64,000 nt of DNA from Solen grandis (taxonomy: Eukaryota > Mollusca > Bivalvia > Adapedonta > Solenidae), in assembly GCA_021229015.1 (NCBI GenBank), contig CM037785.1, forward strand, positions 40,358,766-40,422,765, given 5' to 3'. Positions within the stretch are counted from its first letter, which is position 1, and every line of letters begins with the position of its first letter. Below, piece by piece: positions 1 through 11,339 of the stretch. The notes below the pieces were generated by a model that searched no databases, had not been told where the DNA came from, and saw only the letters and a program-made list of their open reading frames with translations. The position numbers were made by a program, and so were the translations under genes.

Positions 1-40
1 GGACGCTCTAACCACTCAGACACCGGGAACGGTACACTTG
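1..40 (-). repeat. tRNA-derived SINE head, cut by the window edge
   Basis: The first bases read, on the minus strand, as a tRNA-like A-box region (gagtggttagagcgtcc), matching the head of the SINE family found repeatedly downstream (for example 46150-46211). The body of the element would lie outside the window. Too short for more than a family guess. Confidence 0.4.
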
Positions 41-189
41 TTAAGCTAGTAATATCAATATGATATAAGTAAAAAGTTTTTTTTGCAATTTCTATGACTA
101 ATACATATCTGTAAACTTACATTTTCCGAAAATGCTTCAATTAAGGTGAAAGCGAAAGTAGGATATTTTATGAAAATTCTTACAATTGG

Positions 190-730
190 GTTTAAATTCG
201 TATTTTTGATGTAACTTCCTTATTCTTTGATCAATTCCAAAACTCTAGGTGCCAAAATAATCGTCTTAAAATTCTCTACATCTCACTTGCTTAATGTTTT
301 GACTTATTTCTTATGAGGTTTAAAATATAAGTCGTGAAACTCTTACATAACGGCAAAATCGCTGAAATTCTACATGTTTAAATTCTTATTTTTGATGTAA
401 TTTCCTTATACTTTGGTCAATTTTAAAACTTTAGGTACCAAATAATCCTTAAAATTCTTATTACTCACTTAATGTGTTGACTTATTTCATATGAGTTTTA
501 AGATATAAGCCGTGAAACTCTTACTTAACGGCAAAATCGCTGAAATTCTACATGTTTAAATTCTTATTTTTGATGTAACTTCCTTATAATTTGATCAATT
601 TCAAAACTTTAGGTACCAAAATAATCGTCTTAAAATTCTTTATATTTCACACGCTTTATCTATAGGAATATTTTTAATATGTTTTGAGATACAAGCTCTT
701 AAACCTCCTGAAAAATGAAAAAATCACCAA
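190..730. repeat. Tandem repeat, three units of about 180 bp
   Basis: The phrase gtttaaattc followed by a TATTTTTGATGTAA-like stretch begins at 190, 376 and 554, giving spacings of 186 and 178 bp. Each unit carries ATTTT-rich sequence, an 'actttaggtaccaaaataatc'-type block and, in the first two, an 'acggcaaaatcgctgaaattc'-type block. The third unit decays after about 700. No coding potential is seen. The stretch from 730 to 1200 has no gene and only scattered AT-rich sequence. Confidence 0.75.
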
Positions 731-1224
731 AGCCATATGCACGAATTTCGTTTTTTCCCCATTACTACATGAATCTTAGGTCAATCATTATTAAACTTTA
801 AGCATCAGAAGAACGGCCAAACATTGCTCTACAAATAATATCCATCATCATATTTTCAAAAATCAAAGGTTTTCGAGATATAAACTGTTAAACACACTGA
901 GGGTTACCGAATTTTTCCGCCATAACTCAACCGATTCAACCCCGATCATCAAAAACTAAATATCATCTGAAAGGTCTGTCTTAGCACTACAAATTATACG
1001 CATAGTGTCTCGATAGAATATTTACCGTTTTTGAGATATTTAAGGCCGAAGAAAAACCCGATAATTTATATATGACCTTGACCTTTGGGATTTTCCGGAA
1101 ACGGAAGTGACATGGCTCCATAGAATCTAATACTGCATCTTCAGACAAAATTTCAAGCAAATCATACAAAAAATAAAGCCTACAGGGCTTAAAAACCGTT
1201 AAGTTTTAATACGAAAGTATTATT

Positions 1225-4200
1225 AGCATTATGACGTCATGTGACGTCATATGGCGTTCATCTTTTTAAAATTTAAAGAAGACCTAGAGACAAATATTCA
1301 GTTCAAATATCAGCTTTCTAGCTCTTCTGTAAATTTGGAAATACCGACACCGAAAGGCACAACTAGAGCCTAACATACACATTCTGTGAAATTTTGATGA
1401 AAATCGGTCCAGAAATAATGGCTGTAGACCGCGTACAAACTTTTTCACCTGACGTCAAATCTGACGTTACTTGACGTCATATGAATATAAAATTCATTGC
1501 ATCCGAAAGCTCATGGTTTGAAATATATACCATAAAATTTACATTGTTCTGAGTCAATGGCAACACCTCGAAATTAACACAAATATAAGAGGAAGAAAAA
1601 AAGAATAATAAGAAGAATAACTAGATGTCATTCGTCTAAACGAATGATAGGATTTTCTGCAACTTGTGTTAATGCAAAAAGCAGGAGATAGAAGTTTCAT
1701 GTAATGACTCACCTCTGGTAGTATTTCATATTCATGCTGATTAATTGACATTATATTCCGCAAAAAATAAGCGTTTAGTTACGAAGAAAAAAAAATAAAT
1801 TAAGTAGCAGTAGTAGTAGTATGCTTATGACGTCATATGACGTCACGACTCAAAATATATTAAGAAATTCTGCAGAAATGCAAACTGTGTAAGTTTCAAC
1901 TTTCTATCTCATCCCGAAGTTCTTTAGCCCTAAAATGAAATTTTTGGTCCTAAGTTCGAATCTTACTTCAGCCACAATACTTCGGTTTTTCAGAATTAAG
2001 GTAAGCTGACAGGATATTCACACCTTAGTTTCAAGATGTACCATCTGTAAAAATTTGAAGAAAAACTGATCATAAATGGCGGCTGTAGAGCGCGAACACC
2101 ATTTTTCACTATTTTTAGCTCTGACGTCACGTGACGTCATAGGGTGCTGAAAATGCTGTTGCTTAAAAGCGCATACTTTACTGTCATAACTCTGAAATTT
2201 TCATTATTCTGAACAACTGGCATCATGTCTAAATCATTGCCCTAAAATGAAAATTACGAAGTATGCTTATCATATGACGTCACGACTCAAAACATTTGTA
2301 GAAATTCTGCAGAACTGCAAACTGTGTAAGTTTCAACTTTCTATCTCATCCTGAAGCTCTTTAATCCTAAAATGAAATTTTCGGTCCTATGTTCGAATCT
2401 TATTTCAGCCATAGAATTTCGGTCTTTCGGAATTCCGGTTAGCTGACAGGATATGCACACCTTAGTTTCAAGATGTATCATCTGTGAAAATTGGAAGAAA
2501 ATCCGACCATAAATGACGGCTGTAGAGCGGGAACACCATTTTTCACTATTTTTAGCTTTGACGTCATGTGACGCCATAGGGTGCTGACAATCATTGAAAT
2601 CAAAATTTCCTCACGTGACTAATAACCCATAAAAATTTCATCGTCCTAGGACTATTGCAACATATTAAAATAAGCGTTTAGTTAGGGCGAAGAAAAAAAT
2701 AATAATAAAAAAATGACGTCACGTGACGTCATATGACGTTAATTTTCACATAATTGTTAAGACACCCAGAGACATACTAGCTGACAAAATTTCAACTTTC
2801 TATCTTAAATAGGACAGTTTTTATAAGCATTTAAAAATTGACGTCCTTAATTTGAATCCTGGATCCGCCATAGATGCTTGGACTTTTCGAATTTTGAAAA
2901 ACGGACACCGGTATACACAATAAGAACGTAATATACACATTCTGTGAAAATTTGATGAAAATCGGCCCATTAATAATGGCTCTGGTCCGTGTACAAACTT
3001 TCGTAGTCCTTTTCAAATGTGATGTCATATGACGTCATAGGCTTCTTAAAGTCATTGAAATCGAAAATTCAGCGTCTGAATCATTTGTCATTAAATTTTC
3101 ATTGCCCTTCGACAATTTCAACATATAGAAATACTCTTGTTAATATCAAAAATACATTATCATATAATGACGTCACGTGACGTCATATGACGTTTCTTTT
3201 CACAAAATGTTTAAGACTCTTAGAGACCTATATACTGACCAAATATCACTTTTCTATCTCAAATAGGACCGATTTTATAAGCATTTAAAAATGTATGACC
3301 TTGGTTCGAATCTTGAATTCGCTATAGAACCATGGACTTTTCGAATTTTGAAAAACGAAATGCACACAGAATTAAAATTAAAAAAAAGGCCCAAGGAAAT
3401 TTAGTCAATTTCAAATGTGACGTCATATGACGTCATAGGCTTCTGAAAATCATTGAAATCGAAATTTCAGCATCTGAAGCATGCGGCATTAAATTTTCAT
3501 TGCCCTTCGAAAATTTCAACATATAGAAATAATCTTGTTAGAATTAGAAATTCATTATCATATAATGACGTCACGTGACGTCATATGACATTTATTTTCT
3601 CAAAATGTTTAAGACTCCCAGAGACTTATATACTGACTAAATATCATCTTTCTATCTCAAATAGGACCGATTTTATAATAATTTGAAAATTTACGACCTT
3701 GGTTCGAATCTTGGAATCGCTATAGAACCTTGCACTTTTCGAATTTTGAAAAACGGACACAGGGATGCACAACTAGAACTTAATATACACATTCTCTGAA
3801 AATTTGACGAAAATCGGTTCATAAACAATGGCTCTTGACCGCGTACAAACTTTTGTTGCATATTTCAAGTGTGACGTCATATGACGTCATAGGCATATGA
3901 AAATCATAGAAATCAAACTTTCAGCGATTGAAGCATGTGTTATTAAATTTTCATTGCCCTTCGAAAATTTCAACATATAGAAATAATCTTGTTAGAATTA
4001 GAAATTCATTATCATATAATGACGTCACCTTGGTTCGAATCTTGGATTCGCTATAGAACCATGGACTTTTCGAATTTTGAAAAACAGACACAGGGATGCA
4101 CAACTAGAATTTAATATACACAATCTGTGAAAATTTGATGAAAATCGATTCACAAACAATGGCTGTAAACCGCGTACAAACTTTTGTAGCATATTTCAAA

Positions 4201-4260
4201 TGTGACGTCATATGACGTCATAGGCATATGAAAATCATAGAAATCAAAATTTCATCGCAT
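1225..4260. repeat. Repeat array with palindromic CRE-type sites
   Basis: This block is built from diverged units, the right-hand ones 398-454 bp apart. Two 18-bp perfect palindromes recur. TGACGTCACGTGACGTCA occurs at 2122, 2714, 3168 and 3566, with a truncated copy at 4020. TGACGTCATATGACGTCA occurs at 1828, 3418, 3872 and 4203. Mutated forms lie near 1231, 1449, 2269, 2560 and 3019. Each palindrome holds two TGACGTCA octamers, the consensus bound by CREB/ATF bZIP factors, and the first form also contains an E-box CACGTG at its centre. Between palindromes are conserved blocks such as 'tcgaattttgaaaaacggacac'-type and 'gaaaatcggttcataaacaatgg'-type sequence. There is no coding potential. Whether the sites bind anything is unknown; they may simply be features of a repeat family. 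Confidence 0.8.
1628..1647. repeat. Short hairpin inside the CRE-palindrome region
   Basis: TCATTCGT at 1628-1635 and ACGAATGA at 1640-1647 form an 8-bp perfect stem with a 4-nt loop, inside A/T-rich sequence. It is comparable in position (flanked by purine-rich runs) to the hairpin at 4376-4405. Confidence 0.5.
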
Positions 4261-4329
4261 CAAGTATATGCCATAAAAATTTCATGGCCCTGGGAGCATT
4301 GCAACATGATTAAAGTAACGCTCAGTTTG

Positions 4330-4470
4330 GAAAAAAAAAAGAATAAGAAGAATAAAAAAACATAACAAACCCAATAGGACTTTCTGCCAGTAGGCAGAAA
4401 GTCCTAATAAAGAAAAAAAAAGAAAAAAAGATAAGAGCATAAAATAAAAGAGAAAACAAATATGAGCAGA
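4330..4470. repeat. Low-complexity purine tract with a 13-bp hairpin
   Basis: An A/G-rich tract surrounds a perfect hairpin: AGGACTTTCTGCC at 4376-4388, a 4-nt loop, and GGCAGAAAGTCCT at 4393-4405. The minus strand is open for about 100 codons here only because it is T-rich; it encodes a low-complexity F/L-rich string and is not considered a gene. Confidence 0.6.
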
Positions 4471-4797
4471 AGTTAAAAGTATCATAAATAAGCAAACTGG
4501 AACATAAATATACAAGCATAAAAAAGAAGCTAAACATTTAAAATCACATAACACATTTACACTTGGTGACGACCGGCCTGACAATTCCTGGTATGCTGTT
4601 CCACACCCGGTCAGCCTAAAATCTAAAAGAATGTTTGACTATCTGTTACTGCTGGCACTTCTAAGATGATTTCATATAAAAAATTTATGAAAAGGACTTT
4701 TTACTCATCTATGGTGCTCATCAAATATTTTAAATATTTTGGTGATACATTATTCATCATTATGGTGGCATATTTATGCCAGCCACTTATCCTCTTA

Positions 4798-5172
4798 GCT
4801 ATGTGGAAACTTTTCTGAAAAATTGTCACATATTAAGTTATTTTCTGGTAAGAAGAAATCTTTCGTTTTATCCTCTTAGGTATCATAACAGGACAAAACT
4901 GCCAGCTATATATTCACTGAAGATAAGTAGATATCTCGCCCTTTTTCAAGTTATTCAGTTAAATTATGTGAATAACAGACAATTTTTTCACATAATTATC
5001 TGGAAAAAAGTGTGATATCCAGTTAACTTAAGTGAATATGTGATTGGCAGTAGTGGGCACTAACAGACAGTTTATTCCTGTTAAGATATCTAAGTGGAAA
5101 ACTTGAAAATTTTCTACTTGCTAGATAATAACTGAATATGTGACAATTTTTTTAGAAAAGTTTCGACAATAT
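4798..5172. mobile_element. Foldback/MITE-like element with long diverged inverted arms
   Basis: The left arm at about 4798-4856 (containing gaaacttttctgaaaaattg and tcacatattaagttatt) is the imperfect reverse complement of about 5105-5170 (containing aactgaatatgtgacaattt and tagaaaagtttc). The arms enclose about 250 bp rich in 'gttattcagttaa'-type repeats. No transposase is encoded. No target-site duplication was identified, so the superfamily is not assigned. Confidence 0.5.
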
Positions 5173-5173
5173 A

Positions 5174-5244
5174 AAGTCAAACAAAAATGCCAGGTAACTT
5201 GGTTTCGTTGATCATTATTTAATCTTGGCATTTTTATTTGACTT
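5174..5244. repeat. Inverted repeat, 19-bp arms
   Basis: AAGTCAAACAAAAATGCCA at 5174-5192 pairs with TGGCATTTTTATTTGACTT at 5226-5244 with one mismatch and a 33-nt loop. It directly abuts the foldback element to its left and may be part of the same insertion. Confidence 0.55.
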
Positions 5245-5879
5245 GTTTGACTTAAGTTTGCGTGATTTTATTCAATTGCGTTTTATTTCCGGACAATCGG
5301 TGCAATCAGATACGACCGCCGAATATCGACCTATGCTGCACAAGGCGCACGTACAAACCCACTAAATTTTATGTTTTTTGGCTGAGTATAATCATTTGTT
5401 AGTTTCTTCCTATAATTGATTAAATCAATGCCTCTGGCAATATTAACCAGAGACATCTGAATATTCGGCGACCTTTCTTCGGCAATTGTCGGCCTTTCCG
5501 AGGTAAAATATACGGACTTTAAAGTGTACTACAATACGTGTGTGTATCACACGCCCTGCTAGCCTCAATAGTGACGTGCTGGAGTTCCAAACTGAAGGTT
5601 GTGGATTCAGAACATATGTATCTTCCTTTAATTTAATGAATTCAATAATGAAGCACATGCAAATCTCACAAAGCACGGCTCTATCGAACTTATTGTCGAA
5701 CATTTTAGCGGCTTTACTCAATGCTGACTGACTGCATATAACATTAAACATGCCGTGTAAGAATTCTTCAAAACAATTCAAATCAAATGAAAATTCAGAA
5801 GTCAACAAATTATTCATCAATCTACACTGCAAATAATTAGAAGAAAAAAGAAGTGAGAAGAATTATGAATTTAATAAAA

Positions 5880-5960
5880 AAAATGTTTGTCTTCTCCAAG
5901 GATTCGAACCTGCTACCTATTGATTACAAGGCCGCTGAACTTACAACTGGATCATCCGGA
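5880..5960 (-). repeat. tRNA-like sequence, probably a tRNA pseudogene or SINE head
   Basis: The minus strand contains a perfect B-box (GGTTCGAATCC) and an anticodon-loop-like CTTGTAA that would suggest tRNA-Thr(TGT). The acceptor arms do not pair beyond three bases and the anticodon stem is disrupted, so this is not a functional tRNA gene. The surrounding 5250-5880 and 5960-6480 hold no recognised gene. Confidence 0.4.
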
Positions 5961-6494
5961 CTTTTTTTAAGTGTAAAACATTTGAAAGCATATTACATGT
6001 ACTATTAAAACAAATTTTGGGATCGTAATAATTTACGGAAACTAGCGAAGTACATTACGGAGATGAATCAGTCTCAGGTCAATATGTAATTGAGCATGGA
6101 ACATGAATTAAATCCTGAAAACATTTGAAACTTCAAGTTTATCGCTTTATAGAATACTATTCCATCAAGTATGAAACTGCTAGAATTATGATCCGGTGTA
6201 AATAAAACACCTAATAATTAAAAATACATACGTATATATAATTCTTAATTTGGCATCAAATAACTCATTTATAGTGGACAAAAGCGTGTGTAAATAACAA
6301 ATGTTGAAAGAAGGAATGAGTTCAGAGGTGATACAGCTGGTTTCCGAAAATATGATACATGTAGCAATATTTTGTAAAATATCTGTATTATCCATATTCT
6401 AAAATAATCAGGATTATATTAGTCACTAAGTATCATAATACTTTGTGGATATTCGCAGGACAGATCAATGGTCACGTGTCTAGATCATACAGTG

Positions 6495-6585
6495 TGTAAC
6501 AAACACGACCCGGCCCGGGACCGAAACCGGTCCGCCGGCGTGCAAGTCCAATGCTCTAACCACTGAGCAAAAGAGTCGACTCCCT
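6495..6585 (-). repeat. tRNA-like SINE head remnant
   Basis: The minus strand reads gctcagtggttagagc, a good A-box, followed by a degenerate B-box (ggtttcggtcccgg). The ends do not pair as an acceptor stem. It is probably the head of a different SINE family from the 290-bp type seen elsewhere. From 6590 to 7170 nothing recognisable is present. Confidence 0.4.
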
Positions 6586-7172
6586 GACGCAGTTGTCAGA
6601 GATTATACTTATACCCGTGACGACGCATAGTCACAAGTGTATGCAAAAAATAAAGTTGACGATTGTGTTTTAAGGCCAGTAATACTTATTACTTTTATAC
6701 ATGTACTTATTTTGACAGTTGTGGTCGATCTCCATAATGTATTTAACGTTATCAAAGACCTATAAAACAAAGATCACATTTCCATCAAAATGATACCTTA
6801 TGTATGAAAATTAGTCTAGAAATAAGTGTTTTATATTAAATAGAAAGGTATCTGCATGATGGTAACTATGTAAATATGTGTTGTTTTACTCAGCTACACT
6901 GGTTTAATTTAAATCATAATTTAAAAGAATTTTTAAGATAAATCAAACTGAAAATACCTCCGTGCAGTAGAGAAATGATTATTTTATAATTTGGTTACAT
7001 TTTCCTTTTTGATATTCCATACTTATTTGAATGTTTGCCTTTGTTTGCTGGTTGACTGTTATTCAGAGATGACCGCTAATCAGGTTTGACAAAGTAGTTT
7101 GAATCACTTTATTCATCACCTCTGTCCTTTCAGCGGTCCATTGTTACATGCTGTATACCATTAGGCAGTCAG

Positions 7173-7174
<2 letters not shown>

Positions 7175-7213
<39 letters not shown>
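7175..7213. repeat. (TA)n microsatellite
   Basis: An uninterrupted AT dinucleotide run of about 38 bp. It sits just outside the downstream flank of the first C1qDC unit. Confidence 0.9.
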
Positions 7214-7216
<3 letters not shown>

Positions 7217-7345
7217 ATATACCCGAATTTGATCACCGAAAAACAATGAAACCAGTCTGAAACAGTTTTGTTATACCTAGCACAAACCTGCATATTATAA
7301 ATAGCATTCAAATCAGGATATAAAATAAATACAAAGACAAATTGT

Positions 7346-7355
7346 TTTATTTATT
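7346..7355 (-). promoter_or_regulatory. Candidate polyadenylation signal of the first C1qDC gene
   Basis: Two overlapping AATAAA hexamers on the minus strand lie about 540 bp downstream of the stop codon at 7888. The same ttttatttatttt block is kept at the matching place downstream of the paralogous genes (34974-34985 and 50584-50595). Conservation may only reflect shared ancestry of the duplicated block, and no transcript data were available. Confidence 0.35.
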
Positions 7356-7887
7356 TTAATGATATATTTGAGGAAAATAATTAAATGTTATCAGAAAAGC
7401 AAACAAGCGATTTTCAATAAGTATGAATGCGTGTATAGAAATACATGTATAGACTTTATTATTCTTCTTAATTTAAAAAGAGATACCTATAATGAAATAA
7501 GCATGCCATCGTTTCAAATTGCGTGTGAATTATTAAGAAGCATCTGAAACACAATTAGACAAAGCTTATTGTGCAGACATTTACACGGACAATAAGAACA
7601 CAGTGTGCCTTTGCGGACAAAATTTACAAAAGATATTGGGTTTTATAGAAACTAAAAAGAAAGACCCAACCCAGTGAAGGCATTTTGATGGAATAATTAT
7701 CCTTGTGGTTATCATCATCTTATGTTCGTTAAATCCATGAATACTTTTTCACGCCTTGTTTAAAATGTTGAAAAGAAGAGCTTCAATCTCACTTGTATCT
7801 AGAATTCATCATGTAGTTTGCTACAATGTCTCATGATAAAATATAATATTCCAGATGTGAGGCTCGTGGGTAGTATCCGCTCTGAGT

Positions 7888-8628
7888 TCAAGATTTGCTA
7901 ATAAGATACCCCGAGAATGATGAATAATCAGCACCATAAACAGTTAAAGATTCTTTATAGTTCCTCACCGAGAACCTGTCGCCTTTGTTCAGTTCCACAA
8001 TCATCGTTTGACTTCCAGAATCGTGGCGCGTTTCTGTACCATGCGCGTAAATGAGTGCCTTAGCGATTCCATTTACAGCGAAATAGAACCAAATTTCGCC
8101 ATCCTTAGTCGTCAGTAATGTGGAAGAGAAATGATAAATGCCGGGAAATGGCGCAATGAACTCTCCGCTGTCTTTGTCAAAACCAGAGCCAATATTCACG
8201 ATTACATTGTCGAAAAGGATGGCCTGATTCCTTTGTATGTTCTTTGGAAGAGTTTTCAAAGTTGCATAAAACGCAATTAATGCCGTTTCTGTTTTGCCCT
8301 GGACATTTTTGGCGTATTCAAATTCTTCTATATTTCTGTAAACCCCTTTTTTTTTTTTTTTAAAAATTTTTTGACTCAATTCCTCTAGCTCTGATATCGC
8401 ATTGTCGAGAGTACTCTGTAATCGTTCTGCACGAACTTTACAATCGCGTATCTCCGCTTGAAGATCTCCAATTGATTTAGTCATTCCGTCCATTTTCACA
8501 TCCATACGCACAGATTTCTCTAAAAGCTTTTCTTGAAACTCAAACCGAGAGCACTGGGGTTCCTCAGATGAAACATGGCAGACCATGATTGCTAACAATA
8601 GCCAGATTAACACCAACATCATCTTCAT
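7888..8628 (-). CDS. Secreted C1q-domain-containing protein with shortened stalk (locus 1)
   Basis: Single-exon reading frame of 246 residues. The start is taken at the ATG giving MKMMLVLIW; the two codons before it (TTG, TCA) do not include an ATG. Residues 1-21 form a signal peptide ending near CHVSS/EEP. Residues 28-90 are a heptad-rich coiled coil with conserved cysteines 26 and 62, likely for oligomer bonding. Residues 116-246 are a C1q head with the family hallmarks FIAPFPGIYHF and YSSFSGYLI. Compared with its paralogues about 20 residues of the stalk are missing and replaced by a lysine-rich stretch encoded by a 15-T run (8347-8361 on the plus strand); the frame stays open. The family is secreted and binds microbial or glycan ligands in bivalves; the ligand here is unknown. 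A sequencing error at the homopolymer could distort this region. Confidence 0.9.
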   Translation of the reverse strand: MKMMLVLIWLLLAIMVCHVSSEEPQCSRFEFQEKLLEKSVRMDVKMDGMTKSIGDLQAEIRDCKVRAERLQSTLDNAISELEELSQKIFKKKKKGVYRNIEEFEYAKNVQGKTETALIAFYATLKTLPKNIQRNQAILFDNVIVNIGSGFDKDSGEFIAPFPGIYHFSSTLLTTKDGEIWFYFAVNGIAKALIYAHGTETRHDSGSQTMIVELNKGDRFSVRNYKESLTVYGADYSSFSGYLISKS

Positions 8629-9044
8629 TGACAAACTCTACAGAACTGAAAACGCCAGTATGTAGCCTGGTTTAAGTGACTTTCATCCCTCGAAAAATAC
8701 ACAATAATGCAATTTCATTCGCTGTTAGCATTGAAGGAAGTAAAATAAGATCCGGGTGTATTACGGGCCTTCATTTATTGCCCGGTGTTACTCTGCAGAT
8801 GACTCGTCTTTCGGTCCTCAAGAATATCACAAGAATCACACACTTGCAATTTTTTCCCTAATTCAAAACAGTAACAATCAAAAGCCGATCTTTAACTCCA
8901 TTCATAATGCAATGGGAAAGGTGAAACGAAAAAGCATGAATGTTAACCTACTGCTATCATTTATTTATCGAAAAAGGGAAATAAATCACACACACGTATA
9001 TATTAATGAGTAAATTTGCTGATAGTTAATACTTTATATTTTAA

Positions 9045-9469
9045 CAGCTCGTTCACAGATGAAGCTATTTTCATAAACGCCCCTTTTGGCAAAATCCGTT
9101 AAATATAGATTACAGAATCCCCAAAGAATACCGCGATACCACGTGACACGTTCTGATATATGGCCGGGTAGTGAATTCATAATTTTACCATGTGATGTGA
9201 GCGCATGCGCGAAGAATAATTGTGATCAGTTATGTGACGGCACACGAAAATAAATTTTTTAAATAAATGTGTATATGTTTTATGCTTCTAAATATAGGTT
9301 CAATACCGTTAGTCACTCTATTACCTATGATGGAGAAACCACCTTTTTTTCAAAATCACGGAATGTTACATTGGATGACCATACGTCTGTAGTTGGTTAT
9401 AGATAGACGTTATACACACGTATACTTAAAAATCAAAATTTCAGTCGGTGACCTTTTGTGAACGAGCTG
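9045..9469. mobile_element. Non-autonomous TIR element, about 425 bp
   Basis: CAGCTCGTTCACA at 9045-9057 is the perfect reverse complement of TGTGAACGAGCTG at 9457-9469. The same terminal motif bounds another element at 60006-60795 and appears at 33647 and 48931. There is no coding sequence inside. The flanking bases (tattttaa and ctttataa) do not form a clean target-site duplication, so the superfamily is left open (hAT or a TTAA-type element are both conceivable). Confidence 0.55.
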
Positions 9470-11330
9470 CTTTATAAGAATGGTCTTACAAAACATTCAC
9501 CACGTCCCCCTCTTCTTTTCCTTCGTTTACTCATACATGAATATGAGTGTATCGTTAATTTATGTGCGATAAGAAAGAAGGTATATATTCTTAGCCCACA
9601 TCTTTCAAATACGCATACATATTTATATAAATGCATGACGTCATCCTTGAAGGCGCCAATAAATATATAGGGGATATTTATTTGTTTGGTTATGGAATAT
9701 ATCTTATAGAGAATTGATACAATTTTAATAGCGTGGCGAGAGAGAAAATGGGAAAATAAATCACTTCTAGATGTGATATATTCCATATTCACTCAAAACA
9801 AACATATTTTCTTTTTATTTTATGCTAACTTCTGCCACATACCCGTATGCATAGCCGTTATCAGTAAAACTGTAATTCCGCCAGATCTATACCTATCTAT
9901 GCTTTTATTAAATAATATTGTGTATCTCCATAGACGAGAAGCAGAGGCAAACGGAAGTATTATTCATCGGTCAGAGATATTTTACAAGAAGCGGGTTTTA
10001 GCGATGTATGGATGTATCCAGAATCTGTCAACTTTAACATGTTCGTTCGACTACTAACAAATAGATAAAATATATTTATTACAGTCAACGGGAAATTGAT
10101 GTAAGAAGCTGTACATCGGTGTATTTATTTAAAGAAATAAAAGCAACTTTTGAATGGCCATCTTAATTATTACTTAGAAATATTATGGCCAAAAAAAGAA
10201 AAAAAAAGAAAAAAAAGAAAAAAGAAATTCATCGCATAATCTATCAACTGATAAAGGTAGACACTTAAATATTACAAGGTCTGATAGGAAATGATTATAT
10301 TGTGACAAAAATGATACTGAAGACGAGTTTCATTTCATTTTGATTTTCCGTATTATGCTGATTTCAGATTAAAATATATTTCAAAGTAATTTTCCAATAG
10401 ATCCAACAATTATAAATTCAGTGAAGTACCTAACACGAACAACACTGTATATTAAAAAACGCTTTTTATGGTAAACATGCATCAAAATATAGAAGTTCTT
10501 TGAATACGTAATAATATTGATATGATAATTAAATTTTTGTTCCTAAGTATAAAATATGTAATTTTTGCAAGTGATATTTGAATTTACTGCTTGTTAGTTA
10601 TACGTCTATAGAATGTTCTATATTTAGCATACATCTTTACATATCTGATAACCTGTGTATGTCACTCTCACAAAATTAATTTGGAAATCTATCATATTTA
10701 TCTTTTTATCATTATCATCTTTGCATGCATTGTATATATGTTGTAGAGGTATAAAATGGCACTTGTACTTACTGTTGAGCTAGCTTTTGTGCCGACATGG
10801 TAGAGTGTCCGATTTGCATACAAAGGGTCCCGAGATCGATACAAGCTCGAGGCAGTAGGATTTTACTTAGTCACATATTTTGTTTATGTGACGATGAGCT
10901 TATATGCTTATGTCTTAAAATAAACATATGTTCTGTTCTATACCACTCGCACTATGGGATACGAATTTTATCTCATTGATAAAACACAGTATTTCATCAG
11001 TTAGTAAAATATGTTTTATCACCGTGGAAATCGTACATTCATCAATATTTCTTTTCCAAATTTTGAAAGACATTAAAAGATTATAAAAGCTGAAAAGGTT
11101 AGTTACAATCAGTCTTGAGTATTCATTATGTAAAAATGTCTCGATAGGTCTTCAGATATAAAGGCTGTGAACAGGGATATATATGTGTGTTTTCGATAAC
11201 CGTGGAATCAATATATGCATTGTTACACATCAAAAATATTGAACGACATTTAAAAAAAACCCCTAAATTCCAATATATGTTGAGTATTCATTATGCACAT
11301 AAGACTCAAACAGACATATGTCTCGAGTCG
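9470..11330. other. Gene-free interval between the first two C1qDC loci
   Basis: AT-rich DNA without recognised coding sequence. It includes a weak inverted pair around 9690-9790 (tggaatatatc against gatatattcca), an A/G-rich tract at about 10189-10224, and a tRNA-like remnant at 10785-10850. The part from about 11030 resembles the downstream flank of the C1qDC genes at 19755 and 44249. Confidence 0.6.
10785..10850 (+). repeat. tRNA-derived SINE head remnant
   Basis: The plus strand reads acatggtagagtgtccg (A-box-like) followed by a decayed B-box (gagatcgatac) and the ctcgaggc motif often seen in molluscan tRNA-derived SINEs. It is too degenerate for a functional tRNA. Confidence 0.4.
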
Positions 11331-11339
11331 CATTTGGTC

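Noticed and set aside
4282..4584. A 100-codon minus-strand frame with a hydrophobic product
   Set aside because: It comes from a T-rich low-complexity tract with an internal hairpin; the product is a run of F and L rather than a real membrane protein.
5443..5832. A 129-codon open frame on the minus strand
   Set aside because: No recognised domain, no paralogue in the window and an overlapping open frame on the other strand. A length like this can arise by chance in 64 kb of AT-rich DNA.
5880..5960. A functional tRNA-Thr gene
   Set aside because: The B-box is good, but the acceptor and anticodon stems do not pair, so it was kept only as a tRNA-like remnant.
8629..8634. Two extra N-terminal codons on each C1qDC gene
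   Set aside because: They would require TTG or GTG starts; the ATG of MKMM or METM, usually with A at -3, is the more credible start.
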